This document shows positions 1-9,030 of a DNA stretch of 64,000 nt, piece by piece. Within the stretch, counting starts at the first letter, position 1; every line of letters begins with the position of its first letter. The notes below the pieces were generated by a model. The model saw only the letters and a program-made list of their open reading frames with translations. It made no database searches and was not told where the DNA came from. A program made the position numbers and the translations under genes. The stretch comes from Synechococcus sp. WH 7805. GTDB taxonomy: Bacteria; Cyanobacteriota; Cyanobacteriia; PCC-6307; Cyanobiaceae. The stretch covers positions 1,854,110 through 1,918,109 of the forward strand of contig NZ_CH724168.1 in NCBI RefSeq assembly GCF_000153285.1, written 5' to 3'.

Positions 1-156
1 TGAGATCGATCACAGGGGTTGTTAGCGGCAAGTTGCGTGTGCTGTTTCGGCTTGTGTTTTGCCGTCGTCTTGGTCTTGGAGCGTCAGTTTCTCCCTGTCA
101 AAAGTGAATGCACCTGTGGGAGTGAGGAGGTGAGCCCCGTGAGGATGTTTCAAGCA

Positions 157-181
157 AAAAGGGGGGCAAAGCCCCCCTTTT
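157..181 (-). terminator. Rho-independent terminator of the gene at 211-621
   Basis: A GC-rich stem (six G and six C around an AAA loop) is flanked by an A run on the plus strand. Read on the minus strand this is a hairpin followed by a T run, about 30 bases past the stop of the minus-strand gene ending at 211. Confidence 0.8.
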
Positions 182-210
182 GAAGTGTATGGATTGAGAG
201 TTGGTAAGGA

Positions 211-621
211 TTACCAGAGTCCAACTTCGCTGCGGACATTGGTTCTGACGTTATTGGTTCTCTGGTTGTTCCAGCGCTGGTTGTTGGTGTGCTGATTGCT
301 GTAGCGCTGATTGTTCCAGCGTTGGTTGTTGGTGTGGCGGTTGTAGCGTTGATTCTGGTTGAAGGCGTTGTTGTAGCGGCGGTTGTCGTAGCGGCGATTG
401 TCTTGATTGTAAGAACCGACGGCAGAGCCGTTGTAGGAGCCAACGGTGTTTCCAGAGTTGTATGTGTTTCCAGAGTTGATGCCACCGACGGAGTTTCCGT
501 GACCGCAGATGGTGCCTGTACCAGAGCATCCACTGCCAGCATTTTGTGCGAGGCCTGCCATGGGTGAGCCGGCGAGCCCGAGTGTGGAGAGAGCGACGGC
601 GAGAGCGATTGATTTAATCAT
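211..621 (-). CDS. Small secreted Asn/Arg/Gln/Tyr-rich repeat protein, function unknown
   Basis: The 136-residue product begins with a clear signal peptide (MIKSIALAVALSTLGLAGSP, cleavage probably near AQN at about residue 26). A Gly/Ser/Asn stretch follows, and then a tail made almost only of Asn, Arg, Gln and Tyr in which HTNNQRWNNQR occurs twice (residues 96-106 and 111-121). There is one Cys pair (residues 32 and 39). I recognise no family. The composition resembles low-complexity secreted or surface proteins, and the Arg-rich tail would be basic. The gene stands alone and has its own terminator. The long open frames on the opposite strand come from the repetitive codons and are not believed. 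Confidence 0.75.
   Translation of the reverse strand: MIKSIALAVALSTLGLAGSPMAGLAQNAGSGCSGTGTICGHGNSVGGINSGNTYNSGNTVGSYNGSAVGSYNQDNRRYDNRRYNNAFNQNQRYNRHTNNQRWNNQRYSNQHTNNQRWNNQRTNNVRTNVRSEVGLW
259..336 (-). repeat. In-gene tandem repeat coding HTNNQRWNNQR
   Basis: Two near-identical 33-base units, 12 bases apart, inside the low-complexity tail of the gene at 211-621. They differ at synonymous positions, which suggests selection on the protein or an old duplication. Confidence 0.7.
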
Positions 622-1369
622 GATGGAGCTGTTGTGAGGAGAAAGTCATCAGGGCTCGTTGTCCTGATGTTTTCAGTGTGTTTGTTTTAGATGTGTATTC
701 TTGTGATTTGAGTTGTGTTGATGAGTGATGTTGGTCACAGGTTGTAAGGCAATAAAAAAGTCCTCCTTGTGTGGGAAGGAGGACGTGTTGTTGTCTGAGC
801 TGAGGTGTCTTTGCGGATCTATTTAAAGGTGTGCTTGTCCATGAGTTTTTGTGTGCAATTTTGATTTCTCTTTCCTATGAATAATGAATTTGTGTTGATG
901 CATCGGAAATCAATTCTGTGCAATCTAGAGCGTTCTGATGCTGAGCAATCGGTTGCTTTGAGAAGATAGTGGCCCCAATTAGTTCAACTTTCTTGTGGCG
1001 CCAGTGCGATTGGTTTGGGCCTATTTGCGTTAAGCGTTTGGTGACACCACCGAATAAGATCCTGCAGCAGCGTCGGCATAATAAGCAGAAGGGCTTAGGC
1101 CGGATCTGCGCAATTACTGTGCTGTTGCAGATATGCGTGATTTCCCGACAATGGCTGAGGCCTTGCCGGCATTCGATGTTGTTTATGTCTGAAATCGTTT
1201 TTCACTGAGCTTACGGACATGATTGCGAAAGACGTGATTGCGAAGCGCGATGTAGTGGTTAATCTAACGAACTGTTGGTGATCAGACAGTGCTGTTTTTG
1301 GTATGAATGCTGATCCCAGAGTTGCTTGTCGATCGGCGATTCATTCTGCTTGGGAAATGTTGAATCGCG
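622..1369. other. Long intergenic stretch without a convincing gene
   Basis: About 750 bases separate the small secreted protein from the Coq4-like gene. The only clear structure is a minus-strand terminator at 752-784. A 26-codon minus-strand frame (823-903, ATG start, no visible ribosome binding site) lies just upstream of it. An open plus frame at 969-1208 has an odd composition and no ribosome binding site and is not believed. Confidence 0.6.
752..784 (-). terminator. Orphan minus-strand terminator
   Basis: A perfect 9-bp stem (gtcctcctt / aaggaggac) with a 7-base loop. On the minus strand it is followed by six T. No recognised gene ends just before it on that strand; the nearest starts about 590 bases away, so it may end a small RNA or a very short gene. 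Confidence 0.75.
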
Positions 1370-2029
1370 TCAGGCGATGGTGATGGGCAGATTCAGGTCA
1401 CGTTGCCAGTCGGCCAACGGCCGATTCCAGCCATCTTCGAGTTTTTTGGAAATCACCAGTTCCGCATCCAGGCCCATCTGAAACCCCTGTGCCAGAGCTC
1501 GCAGCATTGGCGTCAGAGGTTCGTCGTTCTGAAGGGCTGAGAGCATTCCGCCGAAGATCAGCATCACGGCCAGCGGCGAGCGATTCTGCGCAAGGTTGAA
1601 CCCCTGGAGCCCCAGTTCACTCGCACCATCGATGCCGAATCCAGTCAAGACGTGTGTGATGTCGTGAGTCTCTTTCAGTCGATGCACGATGAAGTCCTTG
1701 TCACTGTCAACCGGGGATGGGTCAATCAACGTGTCTGGGGTGATGCCCTGACTGATCAGCTGGTTGGCATAGCAACGCCCAAGGCTGCCCTCCGGAAGGG
1801 TCTTGAGGGCGCTGAGGTCAATCGGCTGCGGTCTCCAGCGTTCCTGCACCAGATCCTTGAACTGAGGATCCTTCAACAGATGGCGCATCATCTGATCGCC
1901 GAGAGGACCATCCTTCACGCTGTTGCCGACGGCGAACACGCTGTCCAGTGACCCTGGATTCTTCAGGAAAGAGGCGAGCCCGGCCAGCAGTTTCAGGCTC
2001 TGGAGGCGTTCCTGCAATCTGATGTGCAT
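1370..2029 (-). CDS. Coq4-like protein
   Basis: The 219-residue protein carries the exact Coq4 signature HDxxH-x11-E (HDITH, then Glu 11 residues later, about residues 121-137), followed by the family's Gly/Phe/Asn-rich segment (LGLQGFNLAQ). In ubiquinone-making organisms Coq4 is a membrane-associated scaffold and, by recent work, an oxidative decarboxylase of the quinone head group. Cyanobacteria make plastoquinone, so the substrate here is unknown. It lies 4 bases downstream of speA on the same strand and is probably cotranscribed, although no link to polyamines is evident. Family assignment rests on the motif and length. Confidence 0.7.
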   Translation of the reverse strand: MHIRLQERLQSLKLLAGLASFLKNPGSLDSVFAVGNSVKDGPLGDQMMRHLLKDPQFKDLVQERWRPQPIDLSALKTLPEGSLGRCYANQLISQGITPDTLIDPSPVDSDKDFIVHRLKETHDITHVLTGFGIDGASELGLQGFNLAQNRSPLAVMLIFGGMLSALQNDEPLTPMLRALAQGFQMGLDAELVISKKLEDGWNRPLADWQRDLNLPITIA

Positions 2030-2033
2030 CGGA

Positions 2034-3944
2034 TCAGGCCTGGAGATAAGTGGCCTGTTGGAGGCTGCTGGCCACGTGGCTGATCAATAGCCTGGCGTCG
2101 TTGACCGACAGCCGTCGATCTCGGATGGCCTCCTCGCTGGCCAGGCGGAGGCGTTCGAGCATCAGATCAGGGTCGTGTTCCATCGCTTCCAACACATCGG
2201 AGTTGGTGTCTCCGCGCACCACGTGGTCCAGCAGGTAACCACCGCCAGGGGCCAGGCGGATATGCACGGCGTTGGTGCTGCCGAACAGGTTGTGCAGGTT
2301 GCCCATCACTTCTTGGTAGGCACCGGCCAGAAACAAACCGATCAGGTAAGGCTGATTCGGCTGAGGGCTGTGCAGTTCCAGCAGGGGTTTGCTCTGCCCG
2401 CCCTGGATGAAGCGTGCCAGCTTGCCATCGGAGTCACAGGTGAGGTCGGCAATGCTCCCGAGCTGGTCGGGCTCTTCATCGAGTCGATGGATTGGCATCA
2501 CGGGAAAGAGTTGATCGATCGCCCAGGTGTCGGGAGCTGATCGAAACACCGAAAAATTGCCGTAATAAGTGCTGGCCAGGCTGGCGCGAAGATTGCGCAG
2601 CTCATCGGGGCTGCTGTCATCGGCGGGCAGCAGGCGATTGATGCGCCGCGCACAGGCCCAGGCCAACTGTTCAGCACGTGCCCGCTCCGGAAGGCTTAGG
2701 TATCCGAGGCGGAAAGCACTGAGCGCATCATCTTTGAACTTCAGAACGTCGTTCCAGGCTTCCTGCAGGTTGGCTGTGGTGATGCCATCAAAAGTTTCAT
2801 GCAGGTTGCGCAGGATCAATGGATCGTCGTCCATCCGTTCCGGACGCTCATCCGGTGCCGCACCGGTGCCGAGGATGTCGAACACCAGCACGCTGAAGTG
2901 GCTGGCCAGGGCACGACCGCTCTCGCTCACGAGCGTGGGCACGGGAACACCGCTGGGTTCACAGCATTCCTTCACAGTGGCCACCACATCGTTGGCGTAG
3001 TTCTGCAGGGAGTAATTGGTTGAAGCCGCGGTGGCGCTGCGGCTGCCGTCGTAGTCGATCCCCAGGCCACCGCCCACGTCGAGAAAGCCCATCGGTGCCC
3101 CCAGCCGGTGCAGCTCGCCGTAGATCTGTCCAGCTTCCTGGAGGGCATCCTTCAGGACGGCGATGTCGTTGATCTGACTGCCGATATGGAAGTGCAGCAA
3201 GCGCAGCTCTTTCAGAAGGCCTGCATCGCGAAGGGCTGCAGTGGTGTCAAGCAGTTCGGGGATGGACAGGCCGAATTTGGCACGGTCTCCCACGGAGCTG
3301 CCCCAACGGCCCGTACTGCGGGTGGAGAGGCGGGCACGGATTCCGATCATCGGTGCTGCACCGAGGTGATCGCTCGCTTGAATGATCCGCTCCACCTCGT
3401 CCGGTTGTTCGATCACCACCACCGGTTGACGTCCGAGCTTGCGCGCCAGGATTGCCGTTTCCAGGTACCGCTGATCTTTGTAGCCGTTGCAGATCAGCAG
3501 AGCTTCCGGATCTTTCAGCAGCGAGAGGGCGATCAGCAGTTCCGCCTTGCTCCCAGCCTCCAGGCCAAAGTGCCAGCGCTGGCCGCTGTCCACCAGCCGT
3601 TCAACCACATGCCGCTGCTGATTGCATTTCACAGGGAACACGCCCTGGTAGCGGCCTGAATACCCGTAGTGGGCAATGGCGCGATCGAAGGCTGCATGCA
3701 GCCGTTCGAGCCGATCTTCCAGAATGTCGTCGAAGCGGATCAGCAGGGGCAGGCCGAGATCCCGAGCCTGCAGCCCCTCCACAAGTTCGATCAGATCGAT
3801 GCTTCCGCCACGATCGCCCTGGGGTTGCACGGTGATGTGACCGCGGGAGTTGGTTGAGAAGTAAGGGGCTCCCCATCGCTCCAGTCCGTAGAGGTCTGCA
3901 CCGTCCTGAACGGTCCATGGGCCAGCGGTGCTGGTGTGGGCCAT
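2034..3944 (-). CDS. speA: Biosynthetic arginine decarboxylase
   Basis: A 636-residue PLP enzyme of the alanine-racemase-fold arginine decarboxylase family, which converts arginine to agmatine, the first step of polyamine synthesis. Visible motifs are the PLP lysine context GVFPVKCNQQ (about residue 100), the FHIGSQ motif, and the Gly-rich phosphate-binding segment LDVGGGLGIDYDG. The length fits the family (630-660). ATG at 3944 is preferred over an upstream in-frame TTG. It is transcribed ahead of the Coq4-like gene and divergently from ndk. Confidence 0.95.
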   Translation of the reverse strand: MAHTSTAGPWTVQDGADLYGLERWGAPYFSTNSRGHITVQPQGDRGGSIDLIELVEGLQARDLGLPLLIRFDDILEDRLERLHAAFDRAIAHYGYSGRYQGVFPVKCNQQRHVVERLVDSGQRWHFGLEAGSKAELLIALSLLKDPEALLICNGYKDQRYLETAILARKLGRQPVVVIEQPDEVERIIQASDHLGAAPMIGIRARLSTRSTGRWGSSVGDRAKFGLSIPELLDTTAALRDAGLLKELRLLHFHIGSQINDIAVLKDALQEAGQIYGELHRLGAPMGFLDVGGGLGIDYDGSRSATAASTNYSLQNYANDVVATVKECCEPSGVPVPTLVSESGRALASHFSVLVFDILGTGAAPDERPERMDDDPLILRNLHETFDGITTANLQEAWNDVLKFKDDALSAFRLGYLSLPERARAEQLAWACARRINRLLPADDSSPDELRNLRASLASTYYGNFSVFRSAPDTWAIDQLFPVMPIHRLDEEPDQLGSIADLTCDSDGKLARFIQGGQSKPLLELHSPQPNQPYLIGLFLAGAYQEVMGNLHNLFGSTNAVHIRLAPGGGYLLDHVVRGDTNSDVLEAMEHDPDLMLERLRLASEEAIRDRRLSVNDARLLISHVASSLQQATYLQA

Positions 3945-4080
3945 CAGAGTCAAACGGTGGTCTCCAGGATCTGTGACGAGAATCTAGGCAGGGTTGATCG
4001 CTTCAACAGCCCGGCGCAGCCTGCTTGCTTGCCAACCGGGCCGGCAGCCACGGACGATGGCGACGGTTTTTTGTTTTTCC

Positions 4081-4539
4081 ATGGCCTCGGAACGCACCTT
4101 CATCGCCATCAAGCCCGACGGGGTTCAGCGCGGTCTCATCGGCGAGATCCTCGGTCGTTTCGAGCGCAAGGGTTTCAAGCTTGTCGGCCTCAAGCAGCTC
4201 ACCCCCAGCCGTGAGCTGGCAGAGCAGCACTACGGCGTTCACAAAGAGCGTCCGTTTTTCGCCGGCCTGGTGGACTTCATCACCTCTGGCCCCGTGGTGG
4301 CCATGGTGTGGGAAGGCGACGGTGTGATTGCCAGCGCCCGCAAGCTCATCGGTGCCACCAAGCCTCTCGAAGCAGAACCCGGCACCATCCGCGGCGACCT
4401 GGCGATCAACATTGGTCGCAACGTGATTCACGGGTCTGATGCTCCAGAGACCGCACAGTTCGAGATCGGTCTCTGGTTCCAGGCGTCTGAGCTGAGCGAC
4501 TGGACTCCTTCCGATCAAGGATGGCGCACCGAGGGCTGA
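4081..4539 (+). CDS. ndk: Nucleoside diphosphate kinase
   Basis: A 152-residue enzyme that transfers the gamma phosphate of NTPs to NDPs through a phosphohistidine. The active His is His117 in NVIHGSD, and the N-terminal [16 protein letters not shown] block is typical. ATG at 4081 gives the usual family length; in-frame upstream ATGs would add an implausible 30-residue leader. Confidence 0.96.
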   Translation: MASERTFIAIKPDGVQRGLIGEILGRFERKGFKLVGLKQLTPSRELAEQHYGVHKERPFFAGLVDFITSGPVVAMVWEGDGVIASARKLIGATKPLEAEPGTIRGDLAINIGRNVIHGSDAPETAQFEIGLWFQASELSDWTPSDQGWRTEG

Positions 4540-4607
4540 TCCATCGACCCTGGCCGGGTCCTCTGCCCGGGTGCTGCGCATCATGAGGGGACTCGGTAAG
4601 CAGAGTT

Positions 4608-5954
4608 GTGAGCGATAGCCCCTCCCATGAGCTCCAGCCCTGGCTGAAGCGTGCGGCGATCACCTGGGTGAATCATGCCGGCGCTCCGTTGGTGAAGGTG
4701 GTGCCCCGCCGCCATCTCCACAAAGCAGCCGATCTGGGTGTGGGGTTTTCGCCTGTGGCCGATGCCTTTCGGGTTGATGGATGCATCGCGCCTTCACACC
4801 GTTTCGCTCGACCTGATGAAGATCTGCGTCTCCATGCTGTGGTGGAGGCGCTGGCACCTCTTGAGCCTGATCGCGGTTGGGCCTGGGCTCCCGGGGAGCG
4901 GCGTTGGCGTGATGGACGGGCCTACGAGGCCGACCAGCGCAGTTTTTGCCGGCTGCAACAGGACTGTCTGCAGCAGAAAGGGCTGACGCTGCAAGCGGGC
5001 TTCGAGCTCGAGTGGATGGTGTTTGCAGGGGATGCGGGAACCCAGGGTTCTCCTGCATTCCCGGGCGGGCCTTATGGGGCTGATCGCTTGGTGGAAGGCC
5101 TCGACTATGCCTCTGAGATCTGTGAGGGCCTAGATGCTGCCGGGCTGGACTGGCTGCAGTTTCATCCCGAATACGGTGCTTCCCAGTTCGAGTTGTCACT
5201 GGCCCATGCGTCGGCTGTGGAGGCCGCCGATCGTTTGGTTCTGGCCCGCTTGGTGATTCAGCGCGTGAGCCGACGACTGGGACTGCGTTGCAGTTTCACG
5301 CCCAAGTTGTCCAGCGATCAGGTCGGCAACGGCGGTCATGTGCATTTCAGTCTTCGCCGGCATGGTCAGCCCGTGCTGCAGGGAGGCGATGGTCCAGGTG
5401 GCGTGTTGCCGGAGGGTGCGGCTCTGATTTCCGGTGTGTTGCATCACCTGCCGGCATTGCTGCCGATCGCCTGTCCGCTCTCGGCTTCGTACGCCCGGCT
5501 GGCGCCCAGCTCCTGGTCGGCGCCTTATCAGGTGTGGGGAATTGAAAACCGCGAGGCGGCCTTGCGTTTGGTCCCAACCTCTGTCGATCAAGTGCCTGCC
5601 CACCTCGAACTGAAAGTTGCCGATCTGGGGGCCAATCCCTATCTGTTGCTTGGATCGTTGCAGGTGTTGGCGATGGCGGCTCTCATCGAGGCCGTGCCCC
5701 TGCCGGAGCCGGTGCGCGGCGATCCTGCGCGCGTTGATGGCACAACAGCGGCCCATGCCCGTCTACCCCAGTCCTTGGCGGAGGGGCGTACAGCGTTGGC
5801 ATCCAGTGCAGTGCTGTCGGCGGCGATGGGCGAGCTGCTGCATGGGAGCGTGCTCGACAGCATCGATGCCGAGATCGCCCGCTGTGAGGGTTTGCCTCCG
5901 GATCAGGTGATCGCCAGCACCCGCTGGTGGCCCTTGGTGGGTGGACTCAGCTGA
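4608..5954 (+). CDS. Glutamine-synthetase-family protein, possibly gamma-glutamyl-amine ligase
   Basis: A 448-residue protein with the glutamine synthetase catalytic fold: a metal-binding FELEW-type segment near residue 137, NGGHVHFSL (ATP and metal site), and ENREAALRLV in the C-terminal half. The N-terminal beta-grasp region is weakly conserved, and the protein is clearly not the housekeeping GlnA. Such proteins often ligate glutamate to polyamines or other amines. Two genes away lies speA, which makes a polyamine role attractive but only inferred. The start is GTG at 4608. The 3' end overlaps the convergent thiO by 8 bases. Confidence 0.75.
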   Translation: MSDSPSHELQPWLKRAAITWVNHAGAPLVKVVPRRHLHKAADLGVGFSPVADAFRVDGCIAPSHRFARPDEDLRLHAVVEALAPLEPDRGWAWAPGERRWRDGRAYEADQRSFCRLQQDCLQQKGLTLQAGFELEWMVFAGDAGTQGSPAFPGGPYGADRLVEGLDYASEICEGLDAAGLDWLQFHPEYGASQFELSLAHASAVEAADRLVLARLVIQRVSRRLGLRCSFTPKLSSDQVGNGGHVHFSLRRHGQPVLQGGDGPGGVLPEGAALISGVLHHLPALLPIACPLSASYARLAPSSWSAPYQVWGIENREAALRLVPTSVDQVPAHLELKVADLGANPYLLLGSLQVLAMAALIEAVPLPEPVRGDPARVDGTTAAHARLPQSLAEGRTALASSAVLSAAMGELLHGSVLDSIDAEIARCEGLPPDQVIASTRWWPLVGGLS

Positions 5955-7074
5955 CGCCAGAGTCAAACCGCTGCCATTGGAAACAGGGCAGCAAGAGGTC
6001 CAGATCATCGCGGGCACGGCCTTGGCTCACGCAGTCCGCGATCGCCTCAGCTGTGGCTGCAGCCATCAGCACCCCGTTGCGGTGATGGCCGCAGGCCAGC
6101 CAAAGTCCAGGGAGGGGACCCTTTCCAAGTAATGGCCCCTCATCCGGTGTGCAGGGCCGGAATCCCCACCAGCGTTCCATCGGGGGCCAGCCCGAGGCTT
6201 CCGGGAGCAGGGAGGCAATGCCCTGCTTGAGGATGCTTTGCCCTTGGGGAGTGAGGCCCTCTGCGAAACCGGCCTCCCGCTCCGATGTGGCGCCCACCAC
6301 CACCAGACCGTCTTCCCTCGGCACCAGGTAAGTGCCGGGTCCGAAGATCACGCGTTTGAGGGCGCCCCGGGGAGCCTGGAGGGACAGCATCTGCCCTTTC
6401 ACCGGGAAAATCGGCAGCTGAGGCAGGAGCCGGCTGCTCCAGGCCCCGGAGCAAAGCACTGCTATGGCACTATTACGTTCCGAAATCGTTCCTTCAGCGT
6501 TGCGGATGCGTGCCCCAATGTGTTTGTCGCCGTTCTCAAGCAGCTCCAGCACTTCCACGCCCTCCAGAAACTGCACCCCCCGTTCCACGCAGGCGCTTTC
6601 CAGGGAGCGCATCAACTGGCGGCGGTTGTCGATCTGGCCGTCTTGCTCGAACAGCAGGCCGGCCTGCCAGGTTGTGGCGATGCCCGGCACTTCCCGCTCC
6701 AGTTGCCGGCGGTTCAGGGCTGTTCCAAAGCGTGCTGTGGGGTAGCGATCCCGGTCTTCGCTGCTGGTGAAAGGCACCACAATCCCTGTGGAGCGCAGTC
6801 CGCAGGGCAGGCCGCTGTCGGCCTCGATCTGGGCGACCCAGCTCGGCACCCGCTCCAGGCTCAGTTGACCGAATCGCAGCTGGTCACCGCTCAGGCCTTC
6901 AGCGTGGGGAGCCAGCATGCCTGCTGCCACGAACCCTGCGGCCTCTCCGCGTCGCCGGCTGATCACGCACACCGGATGGTCCCGCCGGGCCAGCTGATGG
7001 GCGATGGCCAGGCCCATCAATCCACCGCCAAGGATCAACGCGGCGTCAGCGGCGGGAGGGCGTAAGGCGGTCAT
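5947..7074 (-). CDS. thiO: Glycine oxidase / FAD-dependent amine oxidase (ThiO-like)
   Basis: A 375-residue DAO-family flavoprotein. The N-terminal Rossmann motif is ALILGGGLMGLAIAHQLA, and the C-terminal segment GLWLACGHHRNGVLMA matches the FAD-binding end of glycine oxidases. ThiO oxidises glycine to the imine used for the thiazole of thiamine. ATG at 7074 puts the FAD motif near the N-terminus as expected; an upstream in-frame extension would run into the divergent gatB promoter. It is convergent with the glutamine-synthetase-like gene and divergent from gatB. Confidence 0.85.
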   Translation of the reverse strand: MTALRPPAADAALILGGGLMGLAIAHQLARRDHPVCVISRRRGEAAGFVAAGMLAPHAEGLSGDQLRFGQLSLERVPSWVAQIEADSGLPCGLRSTGIVVPFTSSEDRDRYPTARFGTALNRRQLEREVPGIATTWQAGLLFEQDGQIDNRRQLMRSLESACVERGVQFLEGVEVLELLENGDKHIGARIRNAEGTISERNSAIAVLCSGAWSSRLLPQLPIFPVKGQMLSLQAPRGALKRVIFGPGTYLVPREDGLVVVGATSEREAGFAEGLTPQGQSILKQGIASLLPEASGWPPMERWWGFRPCTPDEGPLLGKGPLPGLWLACGHHRNGVLMAAATAEAIADCVSQGRARDDLDLLLPCFQWQRFDSGVS

Positions 7075-7142
7075 GGCTGATGGGGGCTGCGGTTCGCGGT
7101 CTTTCCATAGGATTGCTCTGCTCTGAACGTTCCACACAGCGG

Positions 7143-8630
7143 ATGGCGGCACCTGCAGCAACAGACCAGGCCTGGGAAGCGGTGATCGGTCTCGAGACCC
7201 ACGTTCAGCTGGGCACCAACAGCAAAATTTTCACGGCTGCATCCACGGCGTTCGGGGATGACCCCAACACGCACATCGACCCTGTGGTGTGCGGGCTGCC
7301 AGGAACGCTTCCCGTTCTCAATCAGAAGGTGCTGGAGTACGCCGTCAAGGCGGCGATGGCACTCAATCTGAACATTGCCGAGCACAGCAAGTTCGACCGC
7401 AAACAATATTTCTACCCTGACCTTCCCAAGAATTATCAGATCTCCCAGTACGACGAACCGATCGCAGAGGAAGGCTGGATCGAAGTGGAGGTGGCCGAGA
7501 AGGGTCAGGACACCTACCTGAAAACAATCGGGATCGAGCGGCTTCATATGGAGGAGGACGCCGGCAAGCTTGTGCATGCCGGCAGTGATCGTTTGGCTGG
7601 CTCCACCCATTCGTTGGTGGACTACAACCGCGCCGGTGTCGCGCTTGCGGAGATTGTGAGCAAGCCGGATCTGCGCACGGGTCGTGAAGCGGCGGAGTAC
7701 GCCTCGGAGATCCGTCGGATCATGCGCTATCTCGGTGTGAGCGACGGCAACATGCAGGAGGGCTCCCTGCGTTGCGACGTGAACATCTCCGTGCGCCGGG
7801 GGCCGGAGGCGCCTTTCGGAACCAAGGTGGAGATCAAGAACATGAATTCGTTCTCGGCCATTCAGAAGGCCTGCGAGTACGAAATCCAGCGCCAGATCAA
7901 GGCCTACGAAACCGGTGAGCCCATCGTTCAAGAAACGCGGCTCTGGGATGAGAGCAAGCAGCTCACCAAGAGCATGCGCAGCAAGGAGGGGGCCAGTGAT
8001 TACCGCTATTTCCCAGATCCGGATCTCGGGCCGATCGAGGTCAGTGCTGATCAGCGGGAGTCCTGGCGGGCTGAGTTGCCGGAGCTGCCGGCAGCCAAGC
8101 GCCACCGCTATGCCGAAACCCTTGGGCTGTCCCAATACGACGCTCGGGTGCTCACCGATGAGAAGGCGATGGCCGACTACTTCGAGGCTGTGGTGGCGGC
8201 GGGTGCCGACGCCAAGCTTGCGTCCAATTGGATTACGGGCGACATCGCTGCCTATGTGAACGGCAACCGTCTTCGCTTCAGCGAACTTCCCTTCCGTCCG
8301 GAACAACTCGCCGAAATGGTGCAGCTGATCGATGGTGGCAAGATCAGCGGCAAGATCGCCAAGGAGATCCTGCCCGAACTGCTGGAGAAGGGTGGCTCTC
8401 CCAAGGCGATCGTGGATGAGCGCGGTCTGGGAATGATCAGTGACCCTGCCGCGATCACCACCATCGTGGAGGAGTTACTTGCGGCCCATCCCGATGAGGT
8501 GGAGGCGTTCCGCGGCGGCAAGACCAAGCTGCAGGGCTTCTTCGTTGGCCAGCTGATGAAGAAAACCGGAGGCAAGGCCGATCCCAAGCTGGCGAATCAG
8601 ATCCTCAGTCAGAAGCTCAAAGGGGCTTGA
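7143..8630 (+). CDS. gatB: Asp-tRNA(Asn)/Glu-tRNA(Gln) amidotransferase subunit B
   Basis: A 495-residue GatB. It begins AWEAVIGLETHVQLGTNSKI, contains the family blocks YFYPDLPKNYQISQYD and RCDVNISVR, and ends with the YqeY-like tRNA-binding tail (KLANQILSQKLKGA). With GatA and GatC, not in this window, it makes Gln-tRNA by amidating misacylated Glu-tRNA, which is needed in cyanobacteria because they lack glutaminyl-tRNA synthetase. ATG at 7143 is the family start. Confidence 0.97.
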   Translation: MAAPAATDQAWEAVIGLETHVQLGTNSKIFTAASTAFGDDPNTHIDPVVCGLPGTLPVLNQKVLEYAVKAAMALNLNIAEHSKFDRKQYFYPDLPKNYQISQYDEPIAEEGWIEVEVAEKGQDTYLKTIGIERLHMEEDAGKLVHAGSDRLAGSTHSLVDYNRAGVALAEIVSKPDLRTGREAAEYASEIRRIMRYLGVSDGNMQEGSLRCDVNISVRRGPEAPFGTKVEIKNMNSFSAIQKACEYEIQRQIKAYETGEPIVQETRLWDESKQLTKSMRSKEGASDYRYFPDPDLGPIEVSADQRESWRAELPELPAAKRHRYAETLGLSQYDARVLTDEKAMADYFEAVVAAGADAKLASNWITGDIAAYVNGNRLRFSELPFRPEQLAEMVQLIDGGKISGKIAKEILPELLEKGGSPKAIVDERGLGMISDPAAITTIVEELLAAHPDEVEAFRGGKTKLQGFFVGQLMKKTGGKADPKLANQILSQKLKGA

Positions 8631-8972
8631 TTCCATCAGTTTTGACGGGGTTCCACCACTGAGCGGCCGGCTGGGGAGACGATGTTGATAAGGAAGTGGG
8701 GGTGCTGATTTCGATCTCATTTCGATTTCACTTATGGCGACTTCTTCAACGGTGCTGCGCTCGAAGCATGCATAAGTGCTGGCTTCTACTGCTGGATTGA
8801 GGATCAGCATGTGCTGCTCACCAAGAGCAAAGCTCCAGCTCTTGGTGAAAGGTCCCCATGAGGAGAAAGGGTTGGAGATTGGCATCATCGTTGCCTGTTT
8901 ACGTTGTCTCTGGTGCCGGGGCAGAGCCTCCGGATCAAGGACGAGATCGGGGAGAGCTTTCCACCATGAGAA
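8631..8972. other. Intergenic region with a possible coding relic
   Basis: About 340 bases with no complete gene. On the plus strand a frame from 8709 to 8861 reads like a real protein (…YGDFFNGAALEACISAGF…) but has no ATG, GTG or TTG start, so it may be a relic or a chance frame. The open frames on the minus strand across this region look like shadows. Confidence 0.4.
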
Positions 8973-8993
8973 AGCCCCCTTAGAGCGGGGGCT
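8973..8993 (-). terminator. Probable terminator of the gene at 9031-10209
   Basis: A 7-bp stem (agccccc / gggggct) lies 38 bases past the stop of the minus-strand gene. Its minus-strand side is followed by a short T-rich stretch. Confidence 0.6.
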
Positions 8994-9030
8994 GCTTGGG
9001 ATCCTTGATGAAGTGATCAGGCCGGGTTGA

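Noticed and set aside
969-1208. 79-residue plus-strand frame in the first gap
   Set aside because: No ribosome binding site, odd composition, no recognisable motif.
7071-8306. 411-residue minus-strand frame across gatB
   Set aside because: Antisense shadow of a highly conserved gene.
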